From: Thermoplasmata archaeon
GTDB lineage: Archaea > Thermoplasmatota > DAOVMN01
DNA length: 13,506 nt
Direction: 5' to 3'
Assembly: GCA_030630685.1 (NCBI GenBank)
Contig: DAOVMN010000016.1
Span: forward strand, 1-13,506
The notes under the pieces were generated by a model. The model did no database searches. It was given only the letters and a program-made list of their open reading frames with translations, and was not told the origin of the DNA. Made by a program: the position numbers and the translations under genes. Each line of letters opens with the position of its first letter. The first letter of the stretch is position 1. This document shows positions 1-5,695 of the stretch, piece after piece.

Positions 1-12
1 CCAAGGGAATGA
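1..12 (+). CDS. C-terminal codons of an upstream gene, possibly riboflavin synthase
   Basis: Frame 1 reads Pro-Arg-Glu-stop, ending at the TGA at 10-12, 22 bases before the ribH start. From memory, archaeal riboflavin synthase (RibC) proteins end in a Gly-Pro-x-Arg-Glu-like tail, and that gene often lies next to ribH, so this may be its last three codons. An alternative frame (3) reads KGMIRFEEVNL and stops at 36-38, overlapping the ribH start, and cannot be excluded. Too little is visible for a firm call. Confidence 0.3.
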   Translation, partial: PRE

Positions 13-34
13 TCAGATTCGAGGAGGTAAATTT

Positions 35-451
35 ATGAGCATTATGAGTATCGGGATCGTTGTATCCGAGTTCAACTACGACATCACCATGATGATGCTT
101 GAAAGGGCGAAGGCGCACGCGGAGTTCCTTGATGTGGAGGTAAAGGAGGTTGTTAAGGTCCCTGGCGTGTTCGACATGCCGCTTGCCATTCAGAAACTTT
201 TGCAAAGGAAAGACATAGACGGAGTGGTCACTCTTGGTGCGGTTATCGAGGGGGAAACAGAGCACGACGATGTGGTTATCTCCCATGCAAGCCGGAAGAT
301 CGCTGACCTGGCACTTCAGTTCGACAAACCGGTTTCTCTTGGTATTACCGGGCCGGGCATGTCCAGGCTCCAGGCAGAGGAACGTATCGAGAGAGCCAGG
401 GCTGCGGTAGAGTCTGTCGTGAAGATGCACAAACGGCTGAAGAATATTTAG
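35..451 (+). CDS. ribH: 6,7-dimethyl-8-ribityllumazine synthase
   Basis: This enzyme joins 5-amino-6-ribitylamino-uracil and 3,4-dihydroxy-2-butanone 4-phosphate to give 6,7-dimethyl-8-ribityllumazine, the penultimate step of riboflavin synthesis, in the cytosol. The 138-residue length is typical of the archaeal form. Visible landmarks are the N-terminal SEFNYDI segment (11-17, pyrimidine pocket), GVFDMP (44-49), the GAVIEGETEHDD segment with the expected catalytic His77, and the phosphate-binding ITGPGMS (104-110). The start at 35 is preceded by GAGGAGGT at 21-28 with a 6-base gap, which favours it over the second Met at codon 4. It sits at the end of an operon continuing to the left. Downstream there is only a short GC-rich stretch (GGGC/GCCC arms near 459-475) before the convergent toxin remnant, a possible weak terminator. 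Confidence 0.95.
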   Translation: MSIMSIGIVVSEFNYDITMMMLERAKAHAEFLDVEVKEVVKVPGVFDMPLAIQKLLQRKDIDGVVTLGAVIEGETEHDDVVISHASRKIADLALQFDKPVSLGITGPGMSRLQAEERIERARAAVESVVKMHKRLKNI

Positions 452-534
452 GCCGGTTGGGCTTGGCCGCCCTCTTATCATATTTGGGTCAATTCAGGCG
501 GGCTCGGGTTTTTGGAGTTAAAGTGTAGAATGGA

Positions 535-791
535 CTATTTCCTGTAAACCTTTTTTTCGTGTTCAAAATAGTGGAAAACAACACTGTTCTCGACAACCTC
601 ATAGATTATGCGAAACTTTCCAACTCTCGCTGTTCTACAACCTTGAAAGATGTATCTCAGTGGTTTTCCTTTTTCCGGATCCTTCAATATTTTCAGGACA
701 CCTTTTCAACCTCTTTTCTTAATTCTCCCTTGGTTTTTCTTATCTCATTAAGAAATGTGGAGGTGAACTTTGCTTCATATTCATTCGTCAA
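535..791 (-). pseudogene. RelE-family toxin, broken by a -1 frameshift
   Basis: Not visible as one open frame. From a TTG at 791, overlapping the antitoxin end by 11 bases, the minus strand reads a RelE N-terminus (EYEAKFTSTFLNEIRK) to a TGA at 695-693. One base back, the frame continues with LKILKDPEKGKPLRYIF, then RVGKFRIIYEV and HEKKVYRK, to a TAG at 537-535. The rejoined protein would be about 85 residues, normal for RelE/ParE ribosome-dependent mRNA interferases, and keeps the family's basic RVGKFRIIY strand and C-terminal HxxxVYR. The junction lies in GAAAAGGTGTCCTGA on the minus strand. One missing base explains it. Programmed -1 frameshifting or an assembly error are alternatives. Family assignment is firm; the functional state is unknown. 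Confidence 0.8.
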
Positions 792-1005
792 TGGTGTCTC
801 TGAACTTTTTCCACCCGTAGAGTTCACCTCTTTTCATCTCTTCCCTGCTTTTTGCTATTTTGCGAACAAGATCATGGTTAAGGATCATTTCCATCTCTTC
901 GTACAGCTCTTCGATTTCTTCTTTGCACCTAAAGACAACATCGAGCATCCTTTTTTCAGCTTCTATCCTAAACATTATTTCTTTTTCATCCATTTCGTTT
1001 AGCAT
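781..1005 (-). CDS. Putative antitoxin partner of the broken RelE toxin
   Basis: A 74-residue, highly charged and probably mostly helical protein (EAEKRMLDVVFRCKEEIEEL and following) with no transmembrane segment. I do not recognise a named family. The call rests on position: it lies directly upstream of a RelE-like toxin frame, which it overlaps by about 11 bases, the usual antitoxin-toxin order. The Trp-Lys-Lys-Phe and acidic C-terminus would be the toxin-wrapping part by analogy with RelB. ATG at 1005 and an internal ATG at 993 are both possible; only a weak GGGG stretch precedes the first. A TATA-like box lies at 1064-1071. With the toxin frameshifted, the antitoxin may persist alone. Confidence 0.6.
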   Translation of the reverse strand: MLNEMDEKEIMFRIEAEKRMLDVVFRCKEEIEELYEEMEMILNHDLVRKIAKSREEMKRGELYGWKKFRDTIDE

Positions 1006-1063
1006 GGTTCAGGTCCCCTATAAGGTTAGGATCACTTGTTATTGTACTATTATTCCTCCAATT

Positions 1064-1071
1064 TATTTAAA
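1064..1071 (-). promoter_or_regulatory. TATA box for the relE-type cassette
   Basis: The minus strand reads TTTAAATA preceded by CGAAATG, a good match to an archaeal TATA box with a purine-rich BRE. Expected transcription start is about 25 bases downstream (near 1040), giving a leader of roughly 35 bases before the ATG at 1005. It sits just outside the GC-rich repeat beginning near 1091. Confidence 0.45.
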
Positions 1072-1090
1072 CATTTCGACGTATGAAGTG

Positions 1091-1142
1091 GTCAAGGAGG
1101 CAGGAGCTGGAGGGAAGGGGTTCGGGAGGTGGCCCCGAAGGT
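1091..1142. repeat. GC-rich dispersed repeat, block P, copy 1
   Basis: Related copies lie at 4357-4403 and 5019-5082. The shared core is CA(A/G)GGA(A/G)GC(A/G)GGAGC followed by CTGGAGG or CGGGG and, in copies 1 and 3, AAGGGGTTCGG. It contains no credible reading frame. Here it runs straight into the hairpin array at 1154-1292, forming one composite element of about 255 bp that fills the otherwise gene-free stretch 1006-1379. Confidence 0.6.
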
Positions 1143-1153
1143 GCAGGCATGAG

Positions 1154-1292
1154 CACCCGAAGGGTGTGATTGAATGAGAACTTGTTCGAGTTCCGGTTGA
1201 GTGCAAGGCACTCGACAAGGCCGGATGAACACGAAGTGTTCGTCAAGGCATGAGGAACCGAAGGTTCCGAGTTCCGAGACAATCGAAGATTG
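1154..1292. repeat. Array of small hairpins with GAA/AAG loops, copy A
   Basis: Successive perfect short inverted repeats: CACCC-GAA-GGGTG (1154-1166), GAACT...AGTTC (1178-1193), GAGTGC-AAG-GCACTC (1199-1213), GAACAC-GAA-GTGTTC (1227-1241), GGAACC-GAA-GGTTCC (1254-1268) and CAATC-GAA-GATTG (1280-1292). Stem sequences differ from unit to unit but pairing is kept. Two units extend to 9-bp stems with outer triplets GTT/GAC and GAT/GTC, followed by AAGGC, which is covariation seen within one array. A related array is at 5898-5965. I do not recognise the family. Confidence 0.75.
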
Positions 1293-1295
1293 GCT

Positions 1296-1346
1296 AAGGC
1301 CGGGAATGTGGTCGAGAGGAAATTGGAGAAGAGTTTGGGGGAATAG
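1296..1346 (+). pseudogene. Coding tail of an Ig-like surface protein, copy A
   Basis: Reads KAGNVVERKLEKSLGE-stop, nearly identical to the last residues of the 53-codon frame at 9299-9460 and related to 5966-6010. No start or upstream domain is attached: the preceding sequence is the hairpin array. The DNA identity continues through the shared GGGGAATAGGGTTA just past the stop codon. Best read as a gene-tail fragment carried as part of a repeat element. Confidence 0.55.
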
Positions 1347-1379
1347 GGTTATGTCTGTTAACCTATTATTTTCATTACT

Positions 1380-1487
1380 TTAAATCTCCATTTCCTCAAA
1401 GCTCAAGTCTTTCGTGGCGTTGTGCTCCTCTTCTCTGATTCTATGCAATCCTCTCATCATTGGATCGTTTTCAAATTCTCTATACAT
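1380..1487 (-). CDS. Small antitoxin-like protein, 35 residues
   Basis: ATG at 1487 is preceded by AGGTGGTGAG, a good ribosome binding site. The product begins MYREFENDPMMRGLHRIREE and ends in TKDLSFEEMEI. This pattern (acidic start, helix, then a K-D-(M/L)-S-x-E-E turn) resembles the N-terminal half of small archaeal antitoxin-like proteins that normally continue with a second helix of 20-30 residues. Here a stop follows at once, and 34 bases later lies the end of the repeat element, so it may have been cut short. No toxin frame follows. It lies 53 bases downstream of the AlbA/ATPase gene on the same strand. The family call is tentative. Confidence 0.5.
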   Translation of the reverse strand: MYREFENDPMMRGLHRIREEEHNATKDLSFEEMEI

Positions 1488-1540
1488 ACTCACCACCACC
1501 TGATTCATGAAGACTAACTATCTCTTTTGTTTACCGATTA

Positions 1541-2794
1541 TCATATCGTTCTTCTCTTTTTCCACAAAACGACTTTGAAGCAGGTTTCATCCTCAATTAG
1601 ACCGGGCTCGCTCCCATTAAATTCTAACATACCCAGAATTATCTTATTTCTCACACCCATGCCCATATGCTCCACATAGCCGTAATCTCTCAGAGATTGC
1701 ATAAGAATTGGATTACGAGCAACCCGACACCCAGCCTTCATTCTTTCAATATTAACAGTGTTGGGAAGTATGCCCGGACTTATAATTTCAACCCTATCCT
1801 CAAAGATATAAAACTCTATCTCTGTTGCTATTGTATAGTCACGGTGGGCAATGGCATTACAGATGGCCTCCCTCAGTACTTCCGGAGGAATCTCCCAGAC
1901 CCTCACACGCCTTGCTCCATCCAGTTCTTCCGAACTTAGATGTCTTTGTGCAAAAAGTAGGGCTTCCTCGATCAACCCTCCAAAGACCAATCTTCCGTTT
2001 TCCTCTGAAAAATGACCGACTGCCGGCACATCTAACACTGTCCTTTCTCTGGTATCATAATCCTTCTCTCTTCCTTTAAATGCTGCACAATAGATCCCAG
2101 CCTGAGGTAGAAATCTTTTCGGCTGCCGTGCAAATAACAGATTACCAACTATTGTTGAAACATTATTCCCATCCTCTATCTTTGTCATGTACTCATTATT
2201 GACCAGAAGCCTGATCCATTCCTCTTTATCATCGTTTGTTGGAATATCTGTAAATCCCCTGATTTTGTAGAAATAATATCGAATCCGCATAAAATCCAGC
2301 TCATTAAAATCAGCTCTGCCTACCGGAGTTATTTCATAATGTATTCCAGATGAGGATTGAAACAATCTCCTCAATTGATCACGATCCACCAGCCTGTTTG
2401 TGGTTCCTACTCGAATGAAAAAACTGAGTCGTTCCCCTTCTTTGAGGGCATACGGTTTTGCTGCACCCATATCAACTTTTATCACTGCTACCCTTTTACC
2501 CTCCACTAAAAGCTCTTCATAGAAAGGAACTATTGAAGGATTTACTAATGTAGTCGCAATGTTCATTACCCACTCTTCGATATTTGTCCGTTTGATTCCC
2601 AATATTTCTCCATTGTCGCCAATCCCCAGAATTACTATTCCGCCCTTAAAATTGGAAAAAGCTACCAGTTCTCTGGCTAACTGCTCCGGTCGGATGTCAT
2701 CTCTTTTGAACTCGAGCCCTGAGCTTTCGCCATTCCGGATGATTTCCAATAGTTGCTCTTTTAACACCTTAAGTCCCCTGCGATTCCAACACAT
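1541..2794 (-). CDS. AlbA_2 / divergent-ATPase (COG2865-type) DNA-binding protein
   Basis: A 417-residue protein of the family described as Schlafen AlbA_2-containing or RecG-related ATP-dependent regulators. Residues 15-70 form the AlbA_2 domain: GESSGLEFKRDD, then NFKGGIVILGIGDNGEILGI. The C-terminal third carries a divergent GHKL-like ATPase (EAICNAIAHRDY, EIISPGILPNTV, RNPILMQSLRDYGYVEHMGMG). It ends shortly after this, without the winged helix many relatives have. ATG at 2794 has no clear binding site. GTG at 2767, giving VLKEQLLEII, matches where family members usually begin and may be the true start. It follows an antitoxin-like gene by 6 bases, so it is cotranscribed and sits in the toxin position. 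The function is regulatory or defensive by family; the target is unknown. Confidence 0.85.
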   Translation of the reverse strand: MCWNRRGLKVLKEQLLEIIRNGESSGLEFKRDDIRPEQLARELVAFSNFKGGIVILGIGDNGEILGIKRTNIEEWVMNIATTLVNPSIVPFYEELLVEGKRVAVIKVDMGAAKPYALKEGERLSFFIRVGTTNRLVDRDQLRRLFQSSSGIHYEITPVGRADFNELDFMRIRYYFYKIRGFTDIPTNDDKEEWIRLLVNNEYMTKIEDGNNVSTIVGNLLFARQPKRFLPQAGIYCAAFKGREKDYDTRERTVLDVPAVGHFSEENGRLVFGGLIEEALLFAQRHLSSEELDGARRVRVWEIPPEVLREAICNAIAHRDYTIATEIEFYIFEDRVEIISPGILPNTVNIERMKAGCRVARNPILMQSLRDYGYVEHMGMGVRNKIILGMLEFNGSEPGLIEDETCFKVVLWKKRRTI

Positions 2795-2800
2795 AAATCA

Positions 2801-3004
2801 TCAAACATTCCCCAGATCTCTAAATAAATCTTTCTTCGCTTTTTCCGTTATTTCCTCTGGGATATCTCCTCCGTAAACACTGCCAAAAAGTGAAGGCCTC
2901 TTTGCTGGTTTTTCTTCTATGTGCAGCAAATCCCTTTTTATGTATCCGACTTCTCGCTCTAAATCCACAATCCTCTTTAATACTTCTTTAGTTCTTATTT
3001 CCAT
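2801..3004 (-). CDS. Coiled-coil antitoxin-like protein (VapB-like)
   Basis: A 67-residue protein. ATG at 3004 is preceded by AGAGGTGG with a 7-base gap, which decides this start over the longer frame from 3073. Residues 1-30 (KEVLKRIVDLEREVGYIKRDL) look like a coiled coil. The second half (PSLFGSVYGGDIPEEITEKAKKDLFRDL) matches a recurrent C-terminal pattern of small archaeal antitoxins placed before PIN toxins. Here the next gene is instead the AlbA/ATPase protein. Immediately after the stop, an ATG overlapping it (2801) opens MIYVLESQGT and stops one base before the GTG at 2767. MIYVLES resembles the first strand of a PIN toxin. Confidence 0.7.
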   Translation of the reverse strand: MEIRTKEVLKRIVDLEREVGYIKRDLLHIEEKPAKRPSLFGSVYGGDIPEEITEKAKKDLFRDLGNV

Positions 3005-3081
3005 ATTACAGCCACCTCTTTTATTGCATAAACTTATTTGTTCAGTTCCTCTTATCCAACCACAGACTTTCACAGGATTCT

Positions 3082-3597
3082 TTATTGATTTTTCTTATTT
3101 TCATCTTGCATTTTAAATATTTCTTTTATATTCTTTAATTTTGTTCTATCCCTTGCCTCAATTTCTCTTATTATTTTTAATATCTCATCCTTTTCGATTA
3201 TCTTTTTAATATATGCCATTCTCAATAATGTGCCAATATCGAGCCAATTAACACCTATTTTGTCACATAAATGTTTAGCATATTTGTCATTTGTTACAAA
3301 AATATAATCATGTTTTTTGCAGAGTAATATTGATTTAAATTCACCATGATGAATTTTTCTAAGCGCATTAATTTTTCTTTCAAATTCATTAAGGTCAATA
3401 TCCAATTGGATGATATCTAAATCATGTTCAAAAATATTATCAACAAAATCATATCCGAGTTCTTTAGCGGTCAATAATTCACTATATACCTCAAATGTGA
3501 TCGAAATAAGGTGGTCAGAGAAGATTTTTTCCAATAATCCTATTTTTCCGACTTTACCAAGCATACTTAGAATATCTGTATCATACAATATTTTCAT
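3082..3597 (-). CDS. PIN-domain toxin (VapC-like)
   Basis: A 171-residue PIN-domain ribonuclease, the likely toxin of a type II pair. The expected acidic residues are present: D6 and D8 in KILYDTDIL, E40 in EVYSELL, E86 in HHGEFKSILL and D104 in FVTNDKYAKHL, so the active site looks intact. The ATG at 3597 is chosen because it follows GGAG with a short gap and gives the canonical first strand. A longer frame to 3651 would add 18 basic residues not expected in the family. It overlaps the antitoxin by 17 bases. The helical, lysine-rich C-terminal extension after residue 125 is longer than in compact VapC proteins and resembles the DUF3368 type that pairs with UPF0175 antitoxins. The gene is very AT-rich. 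Confidence 0.85.
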   Translation of the reverse strand: MKILYDTDILSMLGKVGKIGLLEKIFSDHLISITFEVYSELLTAKELGYDFVDNIFEHDLDIIQLDIDLNEFERKINALRKIHHGEFKSILLCKKHDYIFVTNDKYAKHLCDKIGVNWLDIGTLLRMAYIKKIIEKDEILKIIREIEARDRTKLKNIKEIFKMQDENKKNQ

Positions 3598-3913
3598 TTT
3601 TTTCTCCAAGTAACTTTTTGATTTTCTTGTCCATTTCTCCGGCTTTTTCAACAGCGATCACTCTCGTTATTCCAATTCTCTGCAAATAGTCCTTAAACTC
3701 TATAATGTTCATACCAGCTATTGCTGATGCTTTTGCCAATGAGATTTCCCCGGAGGTATACAATTTCAAAGCTGCCTGAACATTCAGTTCTTTTCTATCT
3801 TCAAACAGTCCCTTTATAGCATCCTCGATAATTTCTTTTTCGTTTGAATATATTCCAGCACTTATCAAGGCTTTGAGTTTCATTTCTGTTGTCTTCGAGA
3901 CATTTATTGACAT
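3581..3913 (-). CDS. Antitoxin, UPF0175-like with N-terminal RHH-type segment
   Basis: A 110-residue protein. Residues 1-35 (SINVSKTTEMKLKALISAG) look like a ribbon-helix-helix start. Residues 45-80 (AALKLYTSGEISLAKASAIA) match the helix-turn-helix of the UPF0175 family, which commonly partners PIN toxins; the C-terminal 30 residues are charged. The ATG at 3913 follows AGAGGT with an 8-base gap. The last 17 bases overlap the PIN toxin. Upstream at 3936-3958 is an inverted repeat with TTAGA/TCTAA arms that could serve autoregulation, though the arms are only 5 bases. AT-rich like its partner. Confidence 0.8.
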   Translation of the reverse strand: MSINVSKTTEMKLKALISAGIYSNEKEIIEDAIKGLFEDRKELNVQAALKLYTSGEISLAKASAIAGMNIIEFKDYLQRIGITRVIAVEKAGEMDKKIKKLLGEKNENIV

Positions 3914-4078
3914 TTTTATTACCTCTTTTTAATTTTTAGATTTGATATGTATGTCTAAGGTAACAACGTTATTATTAGTATATGGAGTCAGATATATTGT
4001 TTAATAATAAAGTTTACGGTTTGCGGGGGCCTTGGAAATCATCTTGCGATAATAAAATTTGATCAAACCATTCCTCAC

Positions 4079-4303
4079 TTATAGTATCAACAAATCATCT
4101 GTGGGCACTCTGGAAAGAGCAATAACCTTATCGGGACATTTTCTTTCAGCTTCTTTCATAACCTCATCAGCACGACCCCCGAATGCTATGACCTTCTCAT
4201 CTACGGTTGCAATCCATTTCCCGGCATATTCTCTCAAATCAGCAGTTAGATAGAACGCATAGTCCTTATCAACATTTTTAGTTTCTAACATGGATATCAC
4301 CAT
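4079..4303 (-). CDS. DUF5678 domain protein
   Basis: A 74-residue protein with the DUF5678 pattern: LREYAGKWIATVDEKVIAFG, then ADEVMKEAERKCPDKVIALSRVP ending in LLIL. The molecular function of this family is not established. In archaea it often occurs as a small first gene ahead of aspartyl-protease-like or PIN genes, but here nothing follows it on the same strand for over 400 bases, so it is an orphan. ATG at 4303 is the longest start. The fifth codon, ATG at 4291, has GGTGAT immediately upstream and is the better supported start. Confidence 0.75.
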   Translation of the reverse strand: MVISMLETKNVDKDYAFYLTADLREYAGKWIATVDEKVIAFGGRADEVMKEAERKCPDKVIALSRVPTDDLLIL

Positions 4304-4356
4304 ATCAAAGTCATAAACAGACTACATGATACATAAGGGTTTCATCGACGCACACA

Positions 4357-4403
4357 CATCAAGGAAGCGGGAGCCGGGGACACGCCTCCGGCATGGTGAA
4401 GGC
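4357..4403. repeat. GC-rich dispersed repeat, block P, copy 2
   Basis: CATCAAGGAAGCGGGAGCCG followed by GGGACACGCCTCCGGC. GCCGG/CCGGC arms at about 4373-4391 can form a hairpin. It shares its first 20 bases with the copies at 1091 and 5019 and diverges afterwards. It lies in the spacer between the DUF5678 gene and the BrnT/CopG cassette. Confidence 0.5.
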
Positions 4404-4435
4404 GATTGACGAGCGCTTATTGATTTTCCTTATTT

Positions 4436-4681
4436 TCAGGTTGCCACTTTTTCCTGGATCCATAAATTGACCAATGTCTCCACCGAAACACCCCGTTCCT
4501 TTGCTTTTTCTGCCAACTGTATCAATAGATCTTGAGCGATAGCGACGAAGAAGGTATGCTCCTTTGGTGTGTACTCGATCCGGACTACATGAGTGGGGAA
4601 ATCAGCAACAGAGTGGGAGTCCCAAAACTCTGAAGCCTCTTCAATGCTCATATCTTTCAGGTGCTGCTTCTTATCTAACAT
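4436..4681 (-). CDS. CopG-family (BrnA-like) antitoxin
   Basis: An 81-residue antitoxin of the CopG_antitoxin type: an N-terminal toxin-binding segment with the diagnostic EEASEFWDSHS, then a C-terminal ribbon-helix-helix (FFVAIAQDLLIQLAEKAKER, ending in VSVETLVNLWIQEKV). The start ATG at 4681 overlaps the toxin stop by 11 bases and follows GGAAGGAG about 10 bases away. A longer frame to 4717 would only overlap the toxin further. The toxin-first order is the one typical of BrnT-BrnA pairs. The antitoxin should bind DNA through the ribbon and repress the operon. Confidence 0.85.
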   Translation of the reverse strand: MLDKKQHLKDMSIEEASEFWDSHSVADFPTHVVRIEYTPKEHTFFVAIAQDLLIQLAEKAKERGVSVETLVNLWIQEKVAT

Positions 4682-4952
4682 ACTGTTTACGCTCCTTCCT
4701 ATCCATATCTCGTGCACTGATGATCAATGCACGATTTCCATATTTCTTAATAAAAATAATGGTAATATACCGTCCTCCATTTGTACGTCCATATGCAGAA
4801 TACACATTTTCATTATCAATCTTTCCTTTTTCCAATAAACGGTATTGAGGAGAATTCATGAATACCTGTTCTACTTCTTCTGGCTTTATATGGTGCTTGG
4901 TAATGAGTTTCTCGATTATTCTTTGCAACCAGACGATTCCTTCAATTCTCAT
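4671..4952 (-). CDS. BrnT-like ribonuclease toxin
   Basis: A 93-residue protein related to BrnT/RelE-fold toxins. It starts with a compact helix (WLQRIIEKLITKHHIKPEEV), then a beta region with YGRTNGGRYITIIFI. It ends with RALIISARDMDRKERKQY, which corresponds to the conserved IISAR-x-(A/M)-x-(R)-x-E-(R) motif of BrnT. Predicted to cleave mRNA until neutralised by the CopG-type protein encoded just downstream. The start at 4952 is preceded only by weak AAGG sequences. An AACTATAGTT palindrome near 4983-4992 is a possible promoter or operator. No lesion is seen. Confidence 0.8.
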   Translation of the reverse strand: MRIEGIVWLQRIIEKLITKHHIKPEEVEQVFMNSPQYRLLEKGKIDNENVYSAYGRTNGGRYITIIFIKKYGNRALIISARDMDRKERKQYVR

Positions 4953-5018
4953 TGGCCAACCTTCTTCTTATGTTTTTCTATTAACTATAGTTTTGGTCCA
5001 TTTCATGTGAGAACTCAA

Positions 5019-5082
5019 CATCAGGGAAGCAGGAGCCGGGGGAAGGGGTTCGGCAGGCTGCCCCGGAGGGGGAGGTGGAGGC
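5019..5082. repeat. GC-rich dispersed repeat, block P, copy 3
   Basis: Begins CATCAGGGAAGCAGGAGCCG, continues AAGGGGTTCGGCAGGCTGCC and ends in a GGAGGGGGAGGTGGAGGC purine run. GGCAG/CTGCC arms could pair. It occupies most of the spacer between the BrnT promoter side and the end of the next PIN gene. It is the same block as at 1091-1142, here without the hairpin array. Confidence 0.55.
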
Positions 5083-5117
5083 TTAATAGTGGTTTTAAAG
5101 TGATAAAAAGTCTTTAT

Positions 5118-5465
5118 TTAAACGTTAAGAGTCAAGAATTCCTCCGGTGTCGGAACAGGGATCTTCGAGGTGAGAAAATCCTTTTTATTTCTTGTTATCA
5201 CATAATCTACTTTTGAACTCACTGCAGAATAATATTGCACGGCATCTTCGAAATCCTTGAATTCCGAAGTTAAAGAGAGATCAATATTTTCCTCATCCAC
5301 AGTTGAGACGCTAAAAACAATCCTTATTTTCTCAAGGATTTTTATCGATCTTTCTCTTGAAAGCTCTTTCGTTAATATGTAATACAGGATCGGAAAGCTT
5401 AACGCACACAAATATCCCTTCGATTCTCCACTTTCAATTTTTTGAAATAGATTTGATGATCTCAA
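5118..5465 (-). pseudogene. PIN-domain toxin lacking its N-terminus
   Basis: A 115-residue frame from TTG at 5465. Residues 5-35 (NLFQKIESGESKGYLCALSF, then YYILTKEL) match the second helix onward of a PIN toxin, followed by DFEDAVQYYSA (71-81) and DYVITRNKKDF (87-97), the later acidic sites. The first strand with the essential Asp (an hDxxhhhD-type start, about 20 residues) is absent. The frame is closed by TAA only eight codons upstream and no ATG or GTG is available. The only start, TTG, overlaps the antitoxin TGA as TTGA. The antitoxin itself seems complete, so a deletion of roughly 60 bases at the toxin 5' end is the simplest explanation. Probably inactive as a nuclease. Confidence 0.75.
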
Positions 5466-5695
5466 AGATATTTCTCCACAAGATGCTTTTTATAATTTGT
5501 AAGTACGTCCAAATGCAGGACTCCTGTTATTTCCGATAAAATGGGAGATCGATAGCCTTCTTTTTTTGAAATAGTCACCACTAAATGCAGGTAGTCCTCC
5601 ATCATTTTTGAAAGACTTGTTCCTTTTGACCTGGCAAGATCTTCTGCCTCTCGAAGCAGCTTTTCTTTCAATTTCAGGGTCACTTGTGTTTCCAT
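5462..5695 (-). CDS. VapB-type antitoxin, DUF6364-like
   Basis: A 77-residue antitoxin. The start at 5695 follows CGGAGGT with a 5-6-base gap, an excellent site, and gives the canonical beginning METQVTLKLKEKLLREAEDL. Next comes ARSKGTSLSKMMEDYLHLVV, a ribbon-helix-helix DNA-binding segment of the DUF6364 kind. The C-terminal 35 residues (SEITGVLHLD, then YKKHLVEKYL) are the toxin-binding part. A frame extending to 5737 ignores this ribosome binding site. It overlaps the truncated PIN toxin by four bases. Upstream, AT-rich GATAAAATTGATATAG near 5740-5755 may hold the promoter. Confidence 0.85.
   Translation of the reverse strand: METQVTLKLKEKLLREAEDLARSKGTSLSKMMEDYLHLVVTISKKEGYRSPILSEITGVLHLDVLTNYKKHLVEKYL

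Noticed and set aside
452..534. Strong terminator after ribH
   Set aside because: Only 4-bp GC arms and no clear T-run; too weak to list as a feature.
559..1002. Plus-strand open frame of 147 codons
   Set aside because: It lies opposite the RelE/antitoxin pair, is Phe/Ser-rich, lacks a ribosome binding site and resembles no family; it is the complement of AT-rich real genes.
1154..1292. CRISPR repeats or an integron attC array
   Set aside because: Hairpin units have no constant repeat with unique spacers and lack attC R/L boxes. No integrase or cas gene is present, and only the loop and short flanks are constant.
1201..1383. Plus-strand frame of 60 codons in the composite repeat
   Set aside because: It runs through hairpin units in a frame different from the conserved AGNVVER tail and is Arg/Trp-rich, as expected of chance translation of repeats.
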